From an uncultured SAR86 cluster bacterium (GTDB taxonomy: Bacteria > Pseudomonadota > Gammaproteobacteria > Magnimaribacterales > TMED112), in contig CACEYZ010000002.1 of assembly GCA_902563885.1 (NCBI GenBank), forward strand, positions 62,001 to 126,000: DNA of 64,000 bases, read 5' to 3'. The notes under the pieces were generated by a model. It had not been told where the DNA came from and searched no databases. It saw only the letters and a list, made by a program, of their open reading frames with translations. How positions within the stretch are numbered: the stretch's first letter is position 1; each line of letters begins with the position of its first letter. Made by a program: the position numbers and the translations under genes. Shown in pieces: positions 50,467-59,212 of this stretch.

Positions 50467-52400
50467 AGCTTAAAAAAATCCTTGTAGCAAATAGAGGCGA
50501 AATTGCGCTCAGAATTATTAAAACTATTAAAGAAATGGGCTTAGAAGCTGTTGCTATGTATGTAGAAATTGATAAAAACTCTGCATATGTTCAGAATTCT
50601 GACCATGCATTTAAACTCGATAATGGATATATGAATCAAGATGAAATTATTAATAAAGCAAAGCAATTTAATGTAGATGCAATACATCCTGGCTATGGGT
50701 TTTTGTCTGAAAATGCAGAGTTTTGCAAAAAAGTAAAAAATGAAAAGATTGTTTGGATTGGACCGGACGCAGAAACAATTGAATTAATGGGAGACAAAAT
50801 TAATTCCAAAAATTTTTGTGTAAAACAAAATATTCCAACACTCAGCAAAACCTCTAAACTCTCTGATGCCAAAAAAATAGGTTATCCAATTTTAGTAAAG
50901 GCCTCTGCAGGAGGTGGTGGTAAAGGAATGAGAGTAGTTAATTCACCAAAAGAACTTGATGACTCTGTAGCAGCAGCCAAAAGAGAGGCTAAATCAAGTT
51001 TTGGAGATAACAGAGTCTTTTTAGAGAAGTTCATTGAAAAATCTAGGCATATTGAGGTTCAAGTATTAGGTGATAATTTCGGGAATGTAATACATCTTGG
51101 TGAGAGAGAATGCTCAATTCAAAGAAGGCACCAAAAAATTATAGAAGAAAGTCCGTCTTTAAGGCTTACTGAAGACCTAAGACAAAATATTACAAGTACA
51201 GCTGTTGAGTTAGCAAAAAAGTTAAACTATAAATCTGCAGGAACTGTTGAATTTATTTTTGATGAAAATACGAACGAATTTTGGTTTTTAGAGGTAAATA
51301 CTCGTCTCCAAGTTGAGCATCCAGTTACAGAAATGGTAACAGGCATCGATCTTGTTAAAGAACAAATAAAGGTTGCTAGTGGAAAAAGACTTTCATTCCA
51401 ACAATCAGATATAGTTTTTAAAGGTCATGCTATTGAGGCAAGACTTTATGCAGAAAATCCAAATAATGACTTTCTTCCTGAAACTGGAACTATTGCTAAC
51501 TTATCTTTTTCGAACTCAGCAAATATTAGATGGGACTCAGGAATCAAAAAAGGAGATAAAGTTACTCCAGACTTTGACCCCATGCTTGCAAAAGTAATTT
51601 CTTTCTCAGAGACAAGGGAAGAATCAGCAAATATCTTATCAAAAGAACTTAAATCTATTCATCTACCAGGTGTTATAACAAATAAAGATTTTTTGATTGG
51701 ATGTCTAGAAAATAAATCATTTCTTAGTGGCAAAACTACCTCAGATTTTATTGAAAGGGAATACAAGAAGTTATTTCCTCTAAAGGATAAGGGAAATATA
51801 GATAGATGTATGAAAGCTACAGTTGCTTGGTTACAATTTTACCAAAAAACTAATAACAGCAATCTTAATTTTTTACCAAGAAACTGGACAAATGGAATAT
51901 TGCCAAAGTCTACTCTCTCCTTTCAATTAAATGATGAAGAGTATATTTTTAAATATTCAAATACTGGAAATTTTTTGGAAATTTACAGAGAGCACTTTGA
52001 ACGAATTTCACTTTCAAAAATTGAAATGATAGAAGTTAGTGAGAATTTAATAATCTGTGAGATTGATGGAACAATCCTAAATGCCTCCATCACCAAATTT
52101 GGAGAAAATATTTCAATTAATTCTGGTCAAGGGGATTTGATATTAAGAATTTTACCAACTTTTAATGATCCAAATGAGGTAGTTACTGAGGGAAGCTTAA
52201 CGGCACCTATGCCAGGCAAAATTATTAAGATAAATGCAAAATTAAATAAATCTGTAAAAGCTGGTGAGACACTTTTAATACTTGAAGCTATGAAGATGGA
52301 ACATGCTGTAAAAGCAGTATCTGATGGTAAAATTTCCGAAATGTATGTAAAAACAGGAGATCAGGTCGAAAGTGGTGCAAACCTACTTAAGATTGATTGA
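50463..52400 (+). CDS. Acyl-CoA carboxylase biotin-containing (alpha) subunit
   Basis: 645 residues. Biotin carboxylase domain (KILVANRGEIALRII, ATP loop KASAGGGGKGMRV, then ERECSIQRRHQK and EVNTRLQVEHPVTEM), a linking BT domain and a C-terminal biotinyl domain with the attachment lysine in LEAMKMEH. This pairs with the carboxyltransferase gene directly upstream and needs the BirA ligase encoded at 39.3 kb. Its architecture matches MccA, LiuD and AtuF. Its stop overlaps the atuA start. Confidence 0.92.
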   Translation: MKLKKILVANRGEIALRIIKTIKEMGLEAVAMYVEIDKNSAYVQNSDHAFKLDNGYMNQDEIINKAKQFNVDAIHPGYGFLSENAEFCKKVKNEKIVWIGPDAETIELMGDKINSKNFCVKQNIPTLSKTSKLSDAKKIGYPILVKASAGGGGKGMRVVNSPKELDDSVAAAKREAKSSFGDNRVFLEKFIEKSRHIEVQVLGDNFGNVIHLGERECSIQRRHQKIIEESPSLRLTEDLRQNITSTAVELAKKLNYKSAGTVEFIFDENTNEFWFLEVNTRLQVEHPVTEMVTGIDLVKEQIKVASGKRLSFQQSDIVFKGHAIEARLYAENPNNDFLPETGTIANLSFSNSANIRWDSGIKKGDKVTPDFDPMLAKVISFSETREESANILSKELKSIHLPGVITNKDFLIGCLENKSFLSGKTTSDFIEREYKKLFPLKDKGNIDRCMKATVAWLQFYQKTNNSNLNFLPRNWTNGILPKSTLSFQLNDEEYIFKYSNTGNFLEIYREHFERISLSKIEMIEVSENLIICEIDGTILNASITKFGENISINSGQGDLILRILPTFNDPNEVVTEGSLTAPMPGKIIKINAKLNKSVKAGETLLILEAMKMEHAVKAVSDGKISEMYVKTGDQVESGANLLKID

Positions 52401-54169
52401 TGAGTAAAAATACAATCAAAATTGCTAACTGTAGTGGATTCTATGGTGATAGGCTGTCTGCTGCAAAAGAAATGGTTGATGGTGGTCCAATTGATGTTCT
52501 TACAGGTGACTACCTAGCAGAGCTGACCATGGCTATTCTATATGGTCAAAAAATACAAAGAGGAGAAAAAGCTGGATATGTAGGAACTTTCTTAAAGCAA
52601 TTAAAACAAATTGCCTCTTCTTGTGCAGAAAAAAATATTAAAGTCGTATCTAATGCTGGCGGACTCAACCCAAAAAGTATGGCTGAAGAAGTAAAAAATA
52701 TTCTTGATTCTGAAGGGCTAAATCTAAAAGTTGCATACATAGATGGTGATAACTTTATGGATAAATTTGATGAGCTGAAAAAAAATGGAGAAGAGCTCAA
52801 AAATTTAGATACTGGAGTTTCACTATTTAAACAAAGTCTTCCAGCAGTTTCTGCAAATTATTATTTAGGATGTTGGGGTATTAAACAGGCTCTTGATGAG
52901 GGTGCAGATATAGTGATTTGTCCAAGAGTTACAGATGCAGCATTAGTTATGGGGCCTGCAGCTTGGAAATTTAATTGGTCTAGAGATGACTATGATAAAT
53001 TGGCTGGTTCACTGGCTGCTGGACACATTATAGAGTGTGGAGCTCAAACTACAGGTGGCAACTATTCTTTTTTTAAAGAAGTTCCATCATTTCAAAATGT
53101 TGGATTCCCAATTGCAGAAATTGAAGAATCAGGCAATTTTAAAATATACAAACATAAAGGGACTGGTGGATTAGTATCAACAGGTACGGTTACAGCTCAA
53201 TTACTCTATGAAATTTCATCGCCAAAATATCTTAGTCCAGATGTAATAGCTCACTTTGACTCATTAAAAATTAAAGATTTAGGTGATGACAAAGTATTTA
53301 TTTCAAACGTCAAAGGATCTCCTCCAACAAGCAAACACAAGGCATGTATAAATCTGGCTGGTGGTTATAAGAATAGTATGGAGCTCATTGTTACAGGTTT
53401 AGACATTGAAGAGAAAGCAAAAATATTTACCGACGAATTGTTCCGCTCTCTCGGAGGTAAAGATGAATTTGATGATGTCTCCATCCAATTAATTAGAACA
53501 GATAAAGAAGAGCCGTTAACTAATGAAGAGGCTATGGCAATTTTAAAGATTGACGTTAAATCCTCTTCACCAGAAAAAGTTGGCAGAATATTTAGTGCAA
53601 AAGTAATAGAACTAGCTCTTGCCAACTACCCCGGATGGACTGCTCAAAGTGAAATTAAACAAGCTTCGCCCTTTATTTCATATTGGCCTGCCTTAGTTGA
53701 TTCAAAAAATGTTGAAGAAAAACTTCATGTAAATAATAAATCTAAAGTTATAGAAATCTTAAAGCATCAAGAGCAGCCAATTAACTTAGAAAAAATAAAC
53801 ATTGATGAATATATTTCAAAGGATATTGAAAAAATAAATTTTGGAAGAATTTTTGGAACACGTTCGGGTGACAAAGGTGGGTGTGCAAATTTAGGTGTAT
53901 GGGCAAAAGATACTTCTAGTTTTTCTTATCTTTACCATTTTTTAACCGTGGAACAATTAAAGAAATTATTGCCTGATCTTGAGCGTTTTGAAATTGAAAG
54001 GTATGAACTTCCTAACATTTTTGCACTAAATTTTTATGTCAAAGGAATACTTGAAAATGGGGTATCATCTAATAATAGGAAAGATGGGCAGGCCAAAAGT
54101 CTTGGAGAATATTTAGGCACAAAGCTCATTGACTGTCCTAAAGAATTTATTGAAAAATATGCAAATTAA
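52400..54169 (+). CDS. atuA: AtuA family protein (DUF1446), acyclic terpene utilisation
   Basis: 589 residues. The large N-terminal DUF1446 domain reads ANCSGFYGDRLSAAKEMVDGG, LTGDYLAELTMAIL, NAGGLNP and CPRVTDAALVMGP. A C-terminal AtuA-like domain reads RIFGTRSGDKGGCANLG. AtuA is needed for citronellol/geraniol breakdown in Pseudomonas, with an unknown reaction. ATG 52400 shares its A with the stop of the upstream gene (TGATG), so I prefer it over the TTG one codon earlier. Overlap with the hydratase is 11 bp. Confidence 0.85.
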   Translation: MSKNTIKIANCSGFYGDRLSAAKEMVDGGPIDVLTGDYLAELTMAILYGQKIQRGEKAGYVGTFLKQLKQIASSCAEKNIKVVSNAGGLNPKSMAEEVKNILDSEGLNLKVAYIDGDNFMDKFDELKKNGEELKNLDTGVSLFKQSLPAVSANYYLGCWGIKQALDEGADIVICPRVTDAALVMGPAAWKFNWSRDDYDKLAGSLAAGHIIECGAQTTGGNYSFFKEVPSFQNVGFPIAEIEESGNFKIYKHKGTGGLVSTGTVTAQLLYEISSPKYLSPDVIAHFDSLKIKDLGDDKVFISNVKGSPPTSKHKACINLAGGYKNSMELIVTGLDIEEKAKIFTDELFRSLGGKDEFDDVSIQLIRTDKEEPLTNEEAMAILKIDVKSSSPEKVGRIFSAKVIELALANYPGWTAQSEIKQASPFISYWPALVDSKNVEEKLHVNNKSKVIEILKHQEQPINLEKINIDEYISKDIEKINFGRIFGTRSGDKGGCANLGVWAKDTSSFSYLYHFLTVEQLKKLLPDLERFEIERYELPNIFALNFYVKGILENGVSSNNRKDGQAKSLGEYLGTKLIDCPKEFIEKYAN

Positions 54170-54944
54170 TGACTTAGAATTTAAAACTACGTTAGTCACT
54201 CAAACTAATCACATCTTAGAAATTGTCTTAAATAGACCAGATAAAAAAAATGCCATTAACCCTACTATGACAAATGAACTGTTGTATGCCTTAAGTTATG
54301 CCGAAAAAACACATGAAATCCGAGTGGTGAAATTTAGTGCTAATGGTGATGTTTTTTGCTCTGGAGGTGATTTAAGCGTTATGAAAGAGGAAAAAAATGA
54401 TCTTATTCCCGATATGAAAGGAGGTATAGCGGATATAGTCAAATCAATTAGAAAATTATGTAAACCAATAGTTATTGAGGTAAGGGGCAATGTTTATGCT
54501 GGTGCTTTGCTCCTTATAGCAAATGCTACTCATGTATTTGCTTCAGAGCATGTAAAGTTTTCAGCGCCTGAAATTAAAAGAGGTATATGGCCTTTTATGG
54601 TGATGGCTGGATTATTTAGAGTCATGAACAGAAGAGTAGGTTTAGATTTTATTATGAGAGGAAAACAAATTAATGCTGTCGAAGCTAAAGAACAAGGATT
54701 AATAACAGAGTTTTATTCTGAAGATGATATTAGCAAAAAGGTCAACGAAGTAGTTGATGAGTTAGCTGCATTACCTCCAAAAGCAATGAAAAAAGGTTTA
54801 AATGCTTTTTATAAACAAGAATTTAAGGATTTTGATAAAGCGATGGATTTTTTAGAAAAGCAAATTGCTGAAACTCTTCAAAGTGAAGAGGCTCAAGAGG
54901 GTATAACTGCCTTTCTAGAAAAAAGACCGCCCAACTGGAAGTAA
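54159..54944 (+). CDS. Enoyl-CoA hydratase/isomerase family protein (AtuE-like)
   Basis: 261 residues of the crotonase fold: LNRPDKKNAINPTMTNELL, the oxyanion segment FCSGGDLSVMKEEK, then IVIEVRGNVYAGALLLIANATHV (split here as IEVRGNVYAGA) and SAPEIKRGIWPFM. In the Atu pathway AtuE hydrates isohexenylglutaconyl-CoA, which would fit after the carboxylase. I start at ATG 54159, inside the end of atuA, because a TTG at 54129 would extend the overlap to 41 bp. Confidence 0.83.
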   Translation: MQINDLEFKTTLVTQTNHILEIVLNRPDKKNAINPTMTNELLYALSYAEKTHEIRVVKFSANGDVFCSGGDLSVMKEEKNDLIPDMKGGIADIVKSIRKLCKPIVIEVRGNVYAGALLLIANATHVFASEHVKFSAPEIKRGIWPFMVMAGLFRVMNRRVGLDFIMRGKQINAVEAKEQGLITEFYSEDDISKKVNEVVDELAALPPKAMKKGLNAFYKQEFKDFDKAMDFLEKQIAETLQSEEAQEGITAFLEKRPPNWK

Positions 54945-54952
54945 GGTTAAGG

Positions 54953-54958
54953 TATAAT
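54953..54958 (+). promoter_or_regulatory. -10 hexamer before the nitronate monooxygenase-like gene
   Basis: TATAAT in the 71-bp gap after the hydratase gene. It could give the downstream pair (monooxygenase-like and MFS) their own transcript with a leader of about 50 nt. No convincing -35 is seen. Confidence 0.35.
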
Positions 54959-54962
54959 TATT

Positions 54963-55019
54963 ATGTATTTTAAGGAGGCTGAGCCAATACTAGAATTATC
55001 TAAAAGGGGTAAAAAATGA
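54963..55019 (+). CDS. Possible 18-codon leader ORF
   Basis: ATG to TGA encoding 18 residues starting MYFKEAEPILEL. The TGA overlaps the ATG of the next gene (ATGA). It could couple translation of the downstream gene. However, the -10 at 54953-54958 predicts a transcription start at or after its ATG, and it has no clear ribosome site, so chance is quite possible. Confidence 0.2.
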   Translation: MYFKEAEPILELSKRGKK

Positions 55020-56152
55020 AGTCAAAAATTTGTGAAATACTTGATATAGAGTTTCCATTGCTGGCCTTTAGTCATTGTAAGGATGTTGTTGCTCAAGTAT
55101 CAAAAGCAGGTGGCATGGGTGTCTTAGGAGCCGTTGGAATGACTCCTGAAATATTAGAACAAGAATTAAACTGGATAGATCAAAATGTAGATGGAAAACC
55201 TTATGGTCTTGATCTGCTTGTACCAAATAATTTTGTTGGAAAAGAAGGAAGTGTTGATCCCAAAGACTTAGCGGAGATGATTCCACAAGAGTATCGTGAT
55301 TTTAGAGCTGATGTTTTAGATAAATACAAAATCGAAAGTGATGGATTAAGAGAGCAAACTCAAGATTATTCAAATTGGGGTGCGAATATGAAAGAAGATG
55401 GAGCAACTGAAATGTTACAAATAGGCTTTGATCACGGAGTAAAACTTTATGCAAACGCGCTAGGAGTACCTCCTAAGTGGATGTTAGATCTTTGTAAAAA
55501 GAATAATGTCCCTGTTGCAGCACTAGTTGGGAAAAAAGAACACGCTGTTAAACAAGTAGAAGCAGGAGTAGATATTCTGGTTGTATCTGGAACTGAGGGT
55601 GGTGGTCATTGTGGAAGTGTATCGACTATGGTTTTAGTTCCTGAAGTTCATAGAGCAATTCAGCCAATTAAAGATGTTCCAATTTTAGCAGCAGGTGGAA
55701 TTTGTACTGGAGAGCAAATGGCAGGTGCCATGGCAATGGGAGCATCAGGTGCTTGGTGTGCATCCGTTTTTTTAACCACCTCTGAAGCTGAAACTTCTGA
55801 AGTAGTAAAAGAAAAAATGCTTCATGCTTCATCAGATCAGACAGTTAGATCAAGGAGCAGAACAGGAAAGCATTCAAGACAATTAAAATCTGACTGGACT
55901 GATGCATGGGAATCTCCTGATGCACCCGATCCCTTACCAATGCCTCTGCAGACAATGGTCAGCGAACCCGCTTTAGCAAAGATTGATAAAGCTTCAGATG
56001 TGGGTCATGAAGGGGCAAAAAAACTTGCCACCTATTGGGTAGGTCAAGGAATTGGTCTTGTTAATGAAAAGCTCACAGCTGGGCAAACAGTACAAAAATT
56101 TAAAGAAGAGTTTATAGATGCTTACGAAAGATTAAACTCGTTTATGGAGTAG
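55016..56152 (+). CDS. Nitronate monooxygenase-family flavoprotein
   Basis: 378-residue TIM-barrel FMN protein of the NPD/NMO and FabK superfamily. It opens CEILDIEFPLLAFS, and has SKAGGMGVLGAVG, the phosphate-binding VSGTEGGGHCGSVSTMVLVPEV and ILAAGGICTGEQMAGAMAMGASGAWCASVFL. Two inserts (about 60-110 and the C-terminal 60 residues) differ from classical NMO. It lies between the Atu-like genes and an MFS gene. AGGGG precedes the ATG. Its real substrate may be an unsaturated acyl-CoA or a nitronate; not determinable here. Confidence 0.8.
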   Translation: MKSKICEILDIEFPLLAFSHCKDVVAQVSKAGGMGVLGAVGMTPEILEQELNWIDQNVDGKPYGLDLLVPNNFVGKEGSVDPKDLAEMIPQEYRDFRADVLDKYKIESDGLREQTQDYSNWGANMKEDGATEMLQIGFDHGVKLYANALGVPPKWMLDLCKKNNVPVAALVGKKEHAVKQVEAGVDILVVSGTEGGGHCGSVSTMVLVPEVHRAIQPIKDVPILAAGGICTGEQMAGAMAMGASGAWCASVFLTTSEAETSEVVKEKMLHASSDQTVRSRSRTGKHSRQLKSDWTDAWESPDAPDPLPMPLQTMVSEPALAKIDKASDVGHEGAKKLATYWVGQGIGLVNEKLTAGQTVQKFKEEFIDAYERLNSFME

Positions 56153-56155
56153 AGT

Positions 56156-57436
56156 ATCTTTAAATTAAATAACACTTACTTCCTGCTTTTAGTCACTGTA
56201 CTCAATATCTTAAATATTGCTGATAGACATTTTCTGATAGCTTTTTCAGACGATATTATCCCTGCCCTTAATCTAACAAACGCAGAGTTTGGTTTGCTTA
56301 CAGGAATTATATTCACTCTGATTTATACAATCTCAGGAATTTTTGTTGGTTCTTTGGCTGATCGTTTCAATAGATCAAGAATAATAGGTTGTGGAGTTAT
56401 AATTTGGAGCTTTTTCACAGCTTTATCAGGCTTAGCAAAAAACTTTGTCCAACTAGCAATTCCAAGATTTTTTATAGGAGTAGGAGAATCAAGCATTACC
56501 CCAAGTACAATGTCAGTTTTAGCAGATAGATTTGGCAAACAAAGACTGGGTTTTGCTGCTGGTTTTTATTATATGGGTGTGCCTGTTGGGGTTGGGGTTG
56601 CCCTTTTGATTGCAGGCTTCTTGGGTCCAGTTATTGGATGGCGAGGTTCTTTTTACTTACTTGGTGGAATTGGTGTTGTGCTTGGCTTATTAATGTTATT
56701 TGTAAAAGATCACCCAAGAACAAAACTGCCACAAAAGACTGAAACTAACAAAAGATCATTTAAAGAGGTTCTAACCCTACTCTTTGAGGTGTTAGGCAAA
56801 TCAAAATCTTTAGGCTTAACAATTTTAGCAGGAACTCTGTATCACTTCGTATTGGGAGCAGCAGCATTTGATATTAGATGGGCAGTAGTAGATAAAGGAT
56901 TTGAAGCAGATTTCTATCTGCAGATTAATTCATTGGTATTTCTAGTTTTTGGGGTAGCTGGTAGTGTTTTTGGTGGAGCTATGAGCGATTGGGCTTTGAA
57001 AAAATATAATTTACCAAGAACTTGGTTTTTATTAATTCTTACCTTTGTGCTTATGCCTCTAGCATTTACTAGATATGCAGATCCAACTTCTGTGATATTT
57101 TGGATTGGCATTGTTAGCAGTGCCTTCAGTACTGGATGTTTCTATGGGCCAGTTTTTTCCGCGATTCAAGAAGTCGTTCCAGCAAATATTAGGGGGAGTG
57201 TAGTTGCTTTTAATCTTCTTTGTATAAATTTAGTTGGTTACAGTCTTGGCAGTTACACAGCCGGACTAAGCATTGACTACCTGCTTGATATGGGAGTAAG
57301 CCAACCATATACTCATGTTTTAGTCGGTTCTGTAGTAATTTATTTACTAACAGGACCAATTTGTTATTACCTGGCTGGCAAACATTATGATGATGACAAA
57401 AAAGCACTTGAAATACAGTTTTCTAAAGAGACCTAA
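56156..57436 (+). CDS. MFS transporter (spinster-like) with probable AUC start
   Basis: About 426 residues, 12 membrane helices. Codons from 56294 (TTG) are the first with a standard start, but the frame is open back to the upstream stop at 56150 and encodes the missing first helix and the LNIADRHFLIAFSDDII segment typical of this MFS group, ending in GLLTG. No ATG, GTG or TTG occurs in that part. GGAG at 56146-56149 sits six bases before ATC at 56156, giving MFKLNNTYFLLL. Conserved loop GSLADRFNRSRIIG follows helix 2. It overlaps the convergent esterase gene by 4 bp. Substrate unknown. Confidence 0.83.
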   Translation: MFKLNNTYFLLLVTVLNILNIADRHFLIAFSDDIIPALNLTNAEFGLLTGIIFTLIYTISGIFVGSLADRFNRSRIIGCGVIIWSFFTALSGLAKNFVQLAIPRFFIGVGESSITPSTMSVLADRFGKQRLGFAAGFYYMGVPVGVGVALLIAGFLGPVIGWRGSFYLLGGIGVVLGLLMLFVKDHPRTKLPQKTETNKRSFKEVLTLLFEVLGKSKSLGLTILAGTLYHFVLGAAAFDIRWAVVDKGFEADFYLQINSLVFLVFGVAGSVFGGAMSDWALKKYNLPRTWFLLILTFVLMPLAFTRYADPTSVIFWIGIVSSAFSTGCFYGPVFSAIQEVVPANIRGSVVAFNLLCINLVGYSLGSYTAGLSIDYLLDMGVSQPYTHVLVGSVVIYLLTGPICYYLAGKHYDDDKKALEIQFSKET

Positions 57437-58401
57437 GGGTTTAATACATTTTTCTTAAAAAAATTATAAATTTCTGTTACTCCATCAATATCCATATTAA
57501 CCGAGTTACTTCCTGCCTTATTGCCAGTACCTGGCCAGGTATGCCCTGCCCCATCAAAGAGAAAAAATTCAACACTAGTTCCTTTATCACAATTTAAATA
57601 AGAAGTTTTTACACCAGTGCTGCCATCATTTGGAGCGAGATCATCAACTAAGCTAATATCTGGTTGAGAGTTACAATTATTATGAGCTGCCCAAAATTCC
57701 ATTAAATCTGTCTGAGATAAACCAAGACTAGGAAAGCCTAAAAAAGGAACTACTGAATCTTGCAAGCCATGCATTTGCATTACTGAAATAGGGCGAGTTG
57801 GTGAACAGCTGCTATAAGTCTGAGGGGACATAGTCCCTGTCACGGATGCAACAGCTGCAATTCTTGCTCCTAAATTACATGCTAAGTGATAACTAAAAAA
57901 ACCCCCGTTAGACATGCCAGTTGAATAAACCCTTTGGTCATCAATATTATAAAGTGTCTGCAAGAGCGATATTAATGCATCTATAAATCCAATATCATCT
58001 TGATTACTTGTTCCTCCATCACCATTCCAATTATTCCAATGTGGGCCATTTCCATAAGTTGTTGTGCCCTGAGGATGAGCAATAATAAAACCATTCTCGT
58101 CAGCTAAATTTCTAAAATCACCATAATTCATTTGCTCAAAAGCATTACTCCCAAAACCATGGAAGTTAAAAATTACAGAGGTAGGATTGCTTTGATCATA
58201 CGACTGAGGTACATAAAGAATAAATTCTCTTCTTATACCATTATGTTGCAAATAACCATCTAAAGTTCCTTTTTGATTTGGACTAATTCCAGAAGGAGGC
58301 ATCTGGTTAATTGGACTTTGACTGGAATCATTTCCACTTCCGCCACCACAACTGGATATTAAAATGATGACAAATAATTTAAGAATTAGTTTAGTTCTCA
58401 T
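57433..58401 (-). CDS. Secreted lipoprotein esterase, PHB depolymerase/CE1-like
   Basis: About 322 residues of the alpha/beta-hydrolase polyhydroxybutyrate depolymerase/feruloyl esterase group. Lipoprotein signal (LISSC), then FILYVPQSYD, oxyanion region NFHGFGSNAF, nucleophile GMSNGGFF, MQMHGLQDSVVPF and catalytic His in AGHTWPG. I start at ATG 58401; the frame remains open upstream only through the antisense of tRNA-Val. Likely substrates are ester-linked polymers or acetylated glycans. Confidence 0.87.
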   Translation of the reverse strand: MRTKLILKLFVIILISSCGGGSGNDSSQSPINQMPPSGISPNQKGTLDGYLQHNGIRREFILYVPQSYDQSNPTSVIFNFHGFGSNAFEQMNYGDFRNLADENGFIIAHPQGTTTYGNGPHWNNWNGDGGTSNQDDIGFIDALISLLQTLYNIDDQRVYSTGMSNGGFFSYHLACNLGARIAAVASVTGTMSPQTYSSCSPTRPISVMQMHGLQDSVVPFLGFPSLGLSQTDLMEFWAAHNNCNSQPDISLVDDLAPNDGSTGVKTSYLNCDKGTSVEFFLFDGAGHTWPGTGNKAGSNSVNMDIDGVTEIYNFFKKNVLNP

Positions 58402-58406
58402 GCTAC

Positions 58407-58483
58407 TGGTAGACCCGATTGGACTTGAACCAACGACCTCTGCCATGTCAAGACAGCGCTCTAACCAGCTGAGCTACGGGTCT
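58407..58483 (-). tRNA. tRNA-Val (GAC)
   Basis: 77-nt cloverleaf with acceptor AGACCCG/CGGGTCT, discriminator A, anticodon loop TTGACAT giving GAC, and encoded CCA. It ends six bases before the esterase start codon, so the two may be co-transcribed. The acceptor differs from the Val-TAC gene. Confidence 0.94.
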
Positions 58484-58515
58484 ATTTTTTATAATTATAT
58501 ATTGTTTGAATTGAA

Positions 58516-59199
58516 CTAGACGTCAATAACTAATAATTCTGATTCTTCTTGAGTAGTTATCCTCAATTCATCAGCATCAGTTATCTCTAGAGCATCGCCC
58601 TTTTTTAGCTTTATACCATTTACTTCGAACGCTCCGAAAGAGGCTAGTACATACCCCGACCTTTTAAGCTTATGATTTAATTCTTTTTTAGCTTTTATTT
58701 TACCTGCATAAATATCAGCATTAGCATGAATAAATAATGGAGCTTCATCAGATCCACCAACTATAAGGTTTAGCTTATTTTCAACATGTTCTTTTGGAAA
58801 TTCCATAGCATCCCACCTAGGTTCTACATTTAAAGCATTAGGTTTTATCCATATTTGATATAGGCTTGTTGTCTCATCCTCTAGATTATGTTCTGAATGT
58901 TTTACTCCGGTACCAGCACTCATGACTTGAACATCTCCGGCATTTGTCTTCCCTTTATTCCCAAGGCTATCTTCATGCGTAATTGCCCCTTGCCTGACAT
59001 AAGTAATGATTTCCATATTGTCGTGACCATGGGTTGCAAAGCCACTTTGAGCAGCTATTAAGTCATCGTTTATTACCACTAAGTCACCAAACCCTGTACG
59101 GTTTGGATCTTGATAAGAACCAAAACTGAAGTGATGTCTTGCTTCAAGCCAGCCATGATTTACATGACCTAAACTTTCGTAGGAAATTTTATTTGTCAT
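58516..59199 (-). CDS. Pirin family cupin protein
   Basis: 227 residues, the short YhhW-type pirin. N-terminal cupin metal site THGHDNMEIITYVRQGAITHED (written in parts: HGHDNMEI and GAITHEDS) with His and Glu ligands plus GVKHSEHN. The C-terminal half is a second, degenerate cupin. Family members include quercetin dioxygenases, with cellular role uncertain. It begins 13 bp after the metalloprotease stop, so is probably co-transcribed. Confidence 0.9.
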   Translation of the reverse strand: MTNKISYESLGHVNHGWLEARHHFSFGSYQDPNRTGFGDLVVINDDLIAAQSGFATHGHDNMEIITYVRQGAITHEDSLGNKGKTNAGDVQVMSAGTGVKHSEHNLEDETTSLYQIWIKPNALNVEPRWDAMEFPKEHVENKLNLIVGGSDEAPLFIHANADIYAGKIKAKKELNHKLKRSGYVLASFGAFEVNGIKLKKGDALEITDADELRITTQEESELLVIDV

Positions 59200-59212
59200 A
59201 AAGTCTATTTAG

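Noticed and set aside
58402-58446. N-terminal extension of the secreted esterase
   Set aside because: It is translated tRNA-Val(GAC). The lipoprotein signal starts at 58401.
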